Part shown: positions 60,320-64,000 of the stretch, piece by piece
Position numbering within the stretch: position 1 is the first letter of the stretch
How the letters are laid out: the number at the start of each line of letters is the position of its first letter
Assembly: GCF_000428905.1 (NCBI RefSeq)
Contig: NZ_KE386818.1
Coordinates: 58,231 to 122,230 of the forward strand
Direction of reading: 5' to 3'
Source of the DNA: Brumicola pallidula DSM 14239 = ACAM 615
GTDB lineage: Bacteria > Pseudomonadota > Gammaproteobacteria > Enterobacterales > Alteromonadaceae
Length of the DNA: 64,000 nucleotides
Position numbers and translations under genes: made by a program
Notes under the pieces: generated by a model
Databases searched by the model: none
What the model was told of the DNA's origin: nothing
The model's input: the letters and a program-made list of their open reading frames with translations, nothing else

Positions 60320-62422
60320 ATGCCACGTAGTACACCTATCGAACGCTATCGCAACATTGGTATTGTTGCGCATGTTGATGCGGGTAAAACCACAACAACT
60401 GAGCGTATTTTATTCTATACCGGTATTTCACATAAAATCGGTGAAGTTCATGATGGCGCTGCCACTATGGATTGGATGGAACAAGAACAGGAACGTGGTA
60501 TTACAATAACTTCTGCTGCAACAACTTGCTTTTGGGCAGGCATGCAGCAGCAGTTCGATCAACACCGCATCAATATTATAGATACACCGGGGCACGTCGA
60601 TTTTACAATTGAAGTTGAACGTTCACTGCGTGTACTAGATGGTGCGGTTGTTGTTTTTTGTGGTTCGTCAGGCGTTGAGCCGCAATCAGAAACAGTCTGG
60701 CGTCAAGCCGACAAATACAATGTACCGCGTTTGGTTTTTATTAATAAGATGGACCGAACGGGCGCAGATTTTGAACGTGTTGTGGATCAAATTCGCAAAC
60801 GTTTAGGCGCAAACTGTGTACCAATTCAGTTAAACATTGGCACAGAAGAAGAATTTAGAGGCGTAATTGACCTTATTAAAATGAAGTCGATTAATTGGAA
60901 CGAAGCCGACAAAGGCGCAACCTTCTCTTATGAAGAAATTCCAGCCGAATATCTGGCTAAAGCTGAAAAGTATAGAACCGAAATGGTTGAAGCGGCGGCA
61001 GAAGCAAACGACGAATTAATGGACAAGTATATAAATGGCGAAGAGTTGTCCGAAGCTGAAATTAAAGAGGGTTTGCGCATTCGAACTCTCAGCAATGATA
61101 TTGTTTTAGCCTGCTGCGGCTCGGCATTCAAAAACAAGGGTGTACAAGCTGTACTTGACGCCGTTGTTGAATATTTACCAGCACCGACAGAAGTACCCGC
61201 AATCAAAGGGGTACTTGATGACAAGGACGAAACTGAATCGTCAAGAGAAGCAAGCGACAGTGCTCCATTTTCGGCCTTAGCATTTAAAATAGCAACCGAC
61301 CCATTTGTGGGAACGTTAACTTTCTTCCGTTGCTATTCTGGAGTTATTAAAACAGGAGATTCTGTTTATAATCCGATTAAGGGTAAAAAAGAGCGTATTG
61401 GTCGCATAGTGCAAATGCACGCGAACGATAGAGCAGAATTAAAAGAAGTTCGGGCTGGCGATATTGCGGCCGCGATCGGATTGAAGGATGTCACAACAGG
61501 TGAAACGTTGTGTGATCCAAACAATATTATTACACTGGAAAAAATGGATTTTCCGGAACCGGTTATTTCTATCGCCGTAGAGCCAAAATCTACAGGTGAT
61601 CAAGAGAGAATGGCGATAGCGTTAAGCAAATTAACTGCTGAGGATCCGTCATTTAAAGTGAAGACCGACGAAGAGTCAGGCCAAACTATAATATCTGGCA
61701 TGGGTGAATTGCACCTCGATATTATCGTTGACCGTATGAAGCGTGAGTTTAATGTCGAATGCAACGTGGGTAATCCACAAGTTGCTTATCGTGAAACTAT
61801 TCGCAAGGCTGTTGAAGTCGAAGGCAAATTTATTCGTCAATCCGGCGGTAAAGGGCAATATGGTCACGTTTGGTTAAAAGTAGAACCAAATGAAGAAGGC
61901 GCTGGATACGAATTTGTAAATGGGATCGTTGGTGGCACTGTGCCAAAAGAGTTTATACCAGCGGTTGATAAAGGCATCGAGGAACAGATGCAAAATGGTG
62001 TGCTAGCGGGTTATCCTGTGCTAGACATCAAAGTAACCTTATTCGATGGTTCTTACCACGATGTTGACTCTTCTGAAATGGCGTTTAAAATCGCTGCTTC
62101 GATGGGTTTCAAGAATGGGATGGCTAGTGCCAACCCAGTGTTACTTGAACCGACTATGCAGGTTGAAGTAACCACTCCCGAGGATTGGATGGGTGATGTG
62201 GTCGGAGACCTAAACCGCCGTCGTGGGATAATTGAAGGTATGGAAGACGGTGTAGCTGGCATTAAGATTGTGCGCGCTAAAGTACCACTTTCAGAAATGT
62301 TCGGATATGCCACCGCTGTGCGCTCAGCAACGCAGGGTAGGGCGTCATACTCAATGGAATTTTATAAGTATGCGGAAGCACCGAATAATGTCGCTAAGGC
62401 AATAATCGATTCCCGTACGTAA
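60320..62422 (+). CDS. fusA: Translation elongation factor G
   Basis: GTPase that drives ribosome translocation. The 700 residues carry P-loop [19 protein letters not shown] (switch I), DTPGHVDF and [10 protein letters not shown], plus domains II to V (GYVxxx-type [21 protein letters not shown]). Codon use is odd: five AGA and one AGG Arg codons and eleven ATA Ile codons, while the neighbouring tuf has no AGA or AGG and two ATA. Protein sequence is normal for EF-G, so the gene is functional. Confidence 0.98.
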   Translation: MPRSTPIERYRNIGIVAHVDAGKTTTTERILFYTGISHKIGEVHDGAATMDWMEQEQERGITITSAATTCFWAGMQQQFDQHRINIIDTPGHVDFTIEVERSLRVLDGAVVVFCGSSGVEPQSETVWRQADKYNVPRLVFINKMDRTGADFERVVDQIRKRLGANCVPIQLNIGTEEEFRGVIDLIKMKSINWNEADKGATFSYEEIPAEYLAKAEKYRTEMVEAAAEANDELMDKYINGEELSEAEIKEGLRIRTLSNDIVLACCGSAFKNKGVQAVLDAVVEYLPAPTEVPAIKGVLDDKDETESSREASDSAPFSALAFKIATDPFVGTLTFFRCYSGVIKTGDSVYNPIKGKKERIGRIVQMHANDRAELKEVRAGDIAAAIGLKDVTTGETLCDPNNIITLEKMDFPEPVISIAVEPKSTGDQERMAIALSKLTAEDPSFKVKTDEESGQTIISGMGELHLDIIVDRMKREFNVECNVGNPQVAYRETIRKAVEVEGKFIRQSGGKGQYGHVWLKVEPNEEGAGYEFVNGIVGGTVPKEFIPAVDKGIEEQMQNGVLAGYPVLDIKVTLFDGSYHDVDSSEMAFKIAASMGFKNGMASANPVLLEPTMQVEVTTPEDWMGDVVGDLNRRRGIIEGMEDGVAGIKIVRAKVPLSEMFGYATAVRSATQGRASYSMEFYKYAEAPNNVAKAIIDSRT

Positions 62423-62497
62423 ACAATTTTAATTTTAACTATAGAAGTTCGTTCGTTGCAATATTGTAATGAATACCAAACTTAGGAAATAAAGAAA

Positions 62498-63682
62498 ATG
62501 GCAAAGCAGAAGTTTGAACGTAATAAACCACACGTAAACGTTGGTACTATCGGCCACGTTGACCACGGTAAAACAACTCTTACAGCGGCAATCACGTCGG
62601 TATTAGCAAAGACTTACGGCGGTAGCGCTCAAGCATTTGACCAAATCGATAATGCACCAGAAGAGCGTGAACGCGGTATCACAATTTCTACATCACACGT
62701 AGAATATGATACACCTGCACGTCACTATGCACACGTAGATTGCCCTGGTCACGCCGATTATATTAAAAACATGATCACCGGTGCTGCGCAAATGGATGGC
62801 GGTATATTAGTTGTTGCGGCAACGGACGGCCCTATGCCACAAACCCGTGAGCACATCTTGTTAGGTCGCCAAGTGGGTATTCCTTACATGATCGTTTTCA
62901 TGAATAAATGTGACATGGTTGATGACGAAGAATTACTAGAACTAGTAGAAATGGAAGTTCGTGAGTTGTTAACAGAATACGAATTCCCAGGTGATGATTT
63001 ACCGGTAATTCAAGGTTCAGCACTTAAAGCACTTGAAGGCGACCCAGTATGGGAAGCGAAAATTCTTGAGCTAGCTGAAGCACTGGATAGCTATATTCCA
63101 GAGCCAAAGCGCGATGTTGATAAGCCGTTCATTCTTCCAATCGAAGATGTATTCTCAATATCAGGCCGTGGTACAGTTGTTACTGGTCGTGTTGAGCAAG
63201 GTATTGTTAAAGTCGGCGAAGAAGTAGAAATCGTTGGTATTAAAGACACCGTTAAAACAACGTGTACGGGCGTCGAAATGTTCCGTAAGCTGTTAGACGA
63301 AGGTCGTGCTGGCGAGAACGTCGGTGTTCTATTACGTGGTACTAAGCGTGAAGACGTAGAACGTGGTCAAGTATTAGCGAAGCCTGGTTCAATCAATCCA
63401 CATACTAAGTTCGAAGCTGAAGTATATATCCTAAGCAAAGATGAAGGCGGCCGTCATACTCCATTTTTCAAAGGCTATCGTCCACAGTTTTACTTCCGTA
63501 CAACTGACGTCACAGGTGCTGTAGAGCTTCCTGAAGGCGTAGAGATGGTTATGCCAGGTGACAACTTGAAGTTTGAAGTTGAACTCATTGCTCCTATCGC
63601 GATGGACGAAGGTTTACGCTTCGCAATCCGTGAAGGTGGCCGCACAGTAGGTGCTGGTGTTGTATCAAAGATTGTTGCGTAA
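62498..63682 (+). CDS. tuf: Translation elongation factor Tu
   Basis: Brings aminoacyl-tRNA to the ribosome. The 394 residues have [10 protein letters not shown] (P-loop), [15 protein letters not shown] and the domain II/III landmarks. Strong codon bias (almost all Arg CGT or CGC). Last gene of the str operon, closed by a clear terminator. A second tuf near tRNA-Trp, as in E. coli, is not seen: secE is preceded by tRNA-Trp and an unrelated ABC gene. Confidence 0.99.
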   Translation: MAKQKFERNKPHVNVGTIGHVDHGKTTLTAAITSVLAKTYGGSAQAFDQIDNAPEERERGITISTSHVEYDTPARHYAHVDCPGHADYIKNMITGAAQMDGGILVVAATDGPMPQTREHILLGRQVGIPYMIVFMNKCDMVDDEELLELVEMEVRELLTEYEFPGDDLPVIQGSALKALEGDPVWEAKILELAEALDSYIPEPKRDVDKPFILPIEDVFSISGRGTVVTGRVEQGIVKVGEEVEIVGIKDTVKTTCTGVEMFRKLLDEGRAGENVGVLLRGTKREDVERGQVLAKPGSINPHTKFEAEVYILSKDEGGRHTPFFKGYRPQFYFRTTDVTGAVELPEGVEMVMPGDNLKFEVELIAPIAMDEGLRFAIREGGRTVGAGVVSKIVA

Positions 63683-63700
63683 TACCGCATTAAATCCTAA

Positions 63701-63728
63701 AAAAGGCGCTCATTGAGCGCCTTTTTTT
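63701..63728 (+). terminator. Rho-independent terminator after tuf
   Basis: AAAAGGCGCT (63701-63710) pairs with AGCGCCTTTT (63716-63725) over loop CATTG, followed by T-run. Ends the str operon, 18 bp after the tuf stop. Confidence 0.96.
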
Positions 63729-63739
63729 TACTTAAGGAA

Positions 63740-63877
63740 AAGCAGTAAAAGGAGGGGAGGGAGCGTCTTCACCCACACAAACGCGCTGTTCGCCTTCCTT
63801 GGCCGCTCGCTAATGGCATCCCTGCCATTAGAAGGTTTGTGTAGGTTAAGACGCTCCTTCCCCTCCTTTTACTGCTT
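63740..63877. repeat. Large imperfect inverted repeat (structured element)
   Basis: A 43-bp left arm (63740-63782) and 43-bp right arm (63835-63877) are inverted copies with only four mismatches. Between them, the 52-base centre has its own perfect hairpin CTAATGGCA/TGCCATTAG (63810-63818 and 63823-63831, loop TCCC) and a CCTTC/GAAGG pair. Symmetric but no flanking direct duplication seen. No coding frame. Looks like a dispersed MITE-like or structured element; copies elsewhere cannot be tested here. Features 63878-64000: no gene seen. Confidence 0.85.
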
Positions 63878-63932
63878 ACCACGCACGTGTGGCGTGTGGG
63901 CCGAGGTTAAGCACGGCGATTTAGCATTCACG

Positions 63933-63964
63933 AACAATCAACAATCAACAATCAACCATCAATC
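63933..63964. repeat. 7-bp tandem repeat
   Basis: AACAATC three times in perfect tandem, then AACCATC and a partial AATC. Non-coding, near the window end, so its extent to the right is known but its neighbourhood is not. Confidence 0.9.
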
Positions 63965-64000
63965 TAACACCAAATATCGATGCAGCAACGAGCATAATCA

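Overview
The window is chromosomal DNA of moderate-to-low GC content from a marine-type gammaproteobacterium. The Alteromonadales (Alteromonas/Glaciecola-like) fit best. The grounds are close E. coli-like HflX/K/C, HemH, UbiG, FolE, PyrC, DbpA, RpoB/C and EF-Tu, a large TonB receptor, a GlyGly-CTERM exoprotein, and the tRNA-Trp/secE/nusG/rplKAJL/rpoBC/str gene order. The genus is inferred, not proven.

Layout. 1-3.3 kb: end of hflX, then hflK and hflC (FtsH-modulating complex), closed by a strong terminator. 3.6-6.9 kb: an AbgT-family transporter, ferrochelatase hemH and a small DUF4112 membrane protein. 7-9.5 kb: a TonB-dependent receptor and, divergently, a small lipoprotein. 9.8-14.4 kb: a 1536-residue multidomain secreted protein with a GlyGly-CTERM tail. 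14.5-20 kb: DUF2237 protein, ubiG, a glutathione S-transferase, the remnant of a quinone oxidoreductase gene, a serine-hydrolase lipoprotein, a YtrA-type GntR regulator with a 7-TM membrane protein, and a 78-residue membrane protein. 20.1-26.2 kb: a complete ligase-associated DNA repair set (ATP-dependent ligase and MBL exonuclease on the minus strand; Lhr-like helicase and PdeM phosphoesterase on the plus strand). 26.2-30 kb: aguB and aguA (agmatine to putrescine), then divergent folM and folE (pterin metabolism). 30.4-35 kb: alpha-amylase lipoprotein, aldo/keto reductase, DinB-like protein, PhnA/YjdM. 35.1-38 kb: a fused two-domain acyltransferase resembling OlsF (ornithine lipid synthesis), divergent from a double hot-dog-like protein. 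38-45.7 kb: pyrC-dbpA (ATGA overlap), a 12-bp tandem repeat, an M13 metallopeptidase, a MAPEG protein and an ABC exporter.

46-63.7 kb is the information-processing core: tRNA-Trp, secE, nusG, an intruding fasciclin-domain gene with its own terminator, rplK-rplA, an L10 autoregulatory leader, rplJ-rplL, an attenuator, rpoB-rpoC, then rpsL-rpsG-fusA-tuf. After tuf there is a terminator and then a large imperfect inverted repeat (43-bp arms) that looks like a dispersed structured element rather than a gene.

Most of the window is housekeeping. The least ordinary items are the post-tuf inverted repeat, the OlsF-like/hot-dog pair, the fasciclin gene inside the nusG-rplK junction, the divergent ligase repair set, the giant GlyGly-CTERM protein, and the weakly optimised codon use of fusA. 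I see no prophage, insertion sequence, CRISPR array or obvious defence island.
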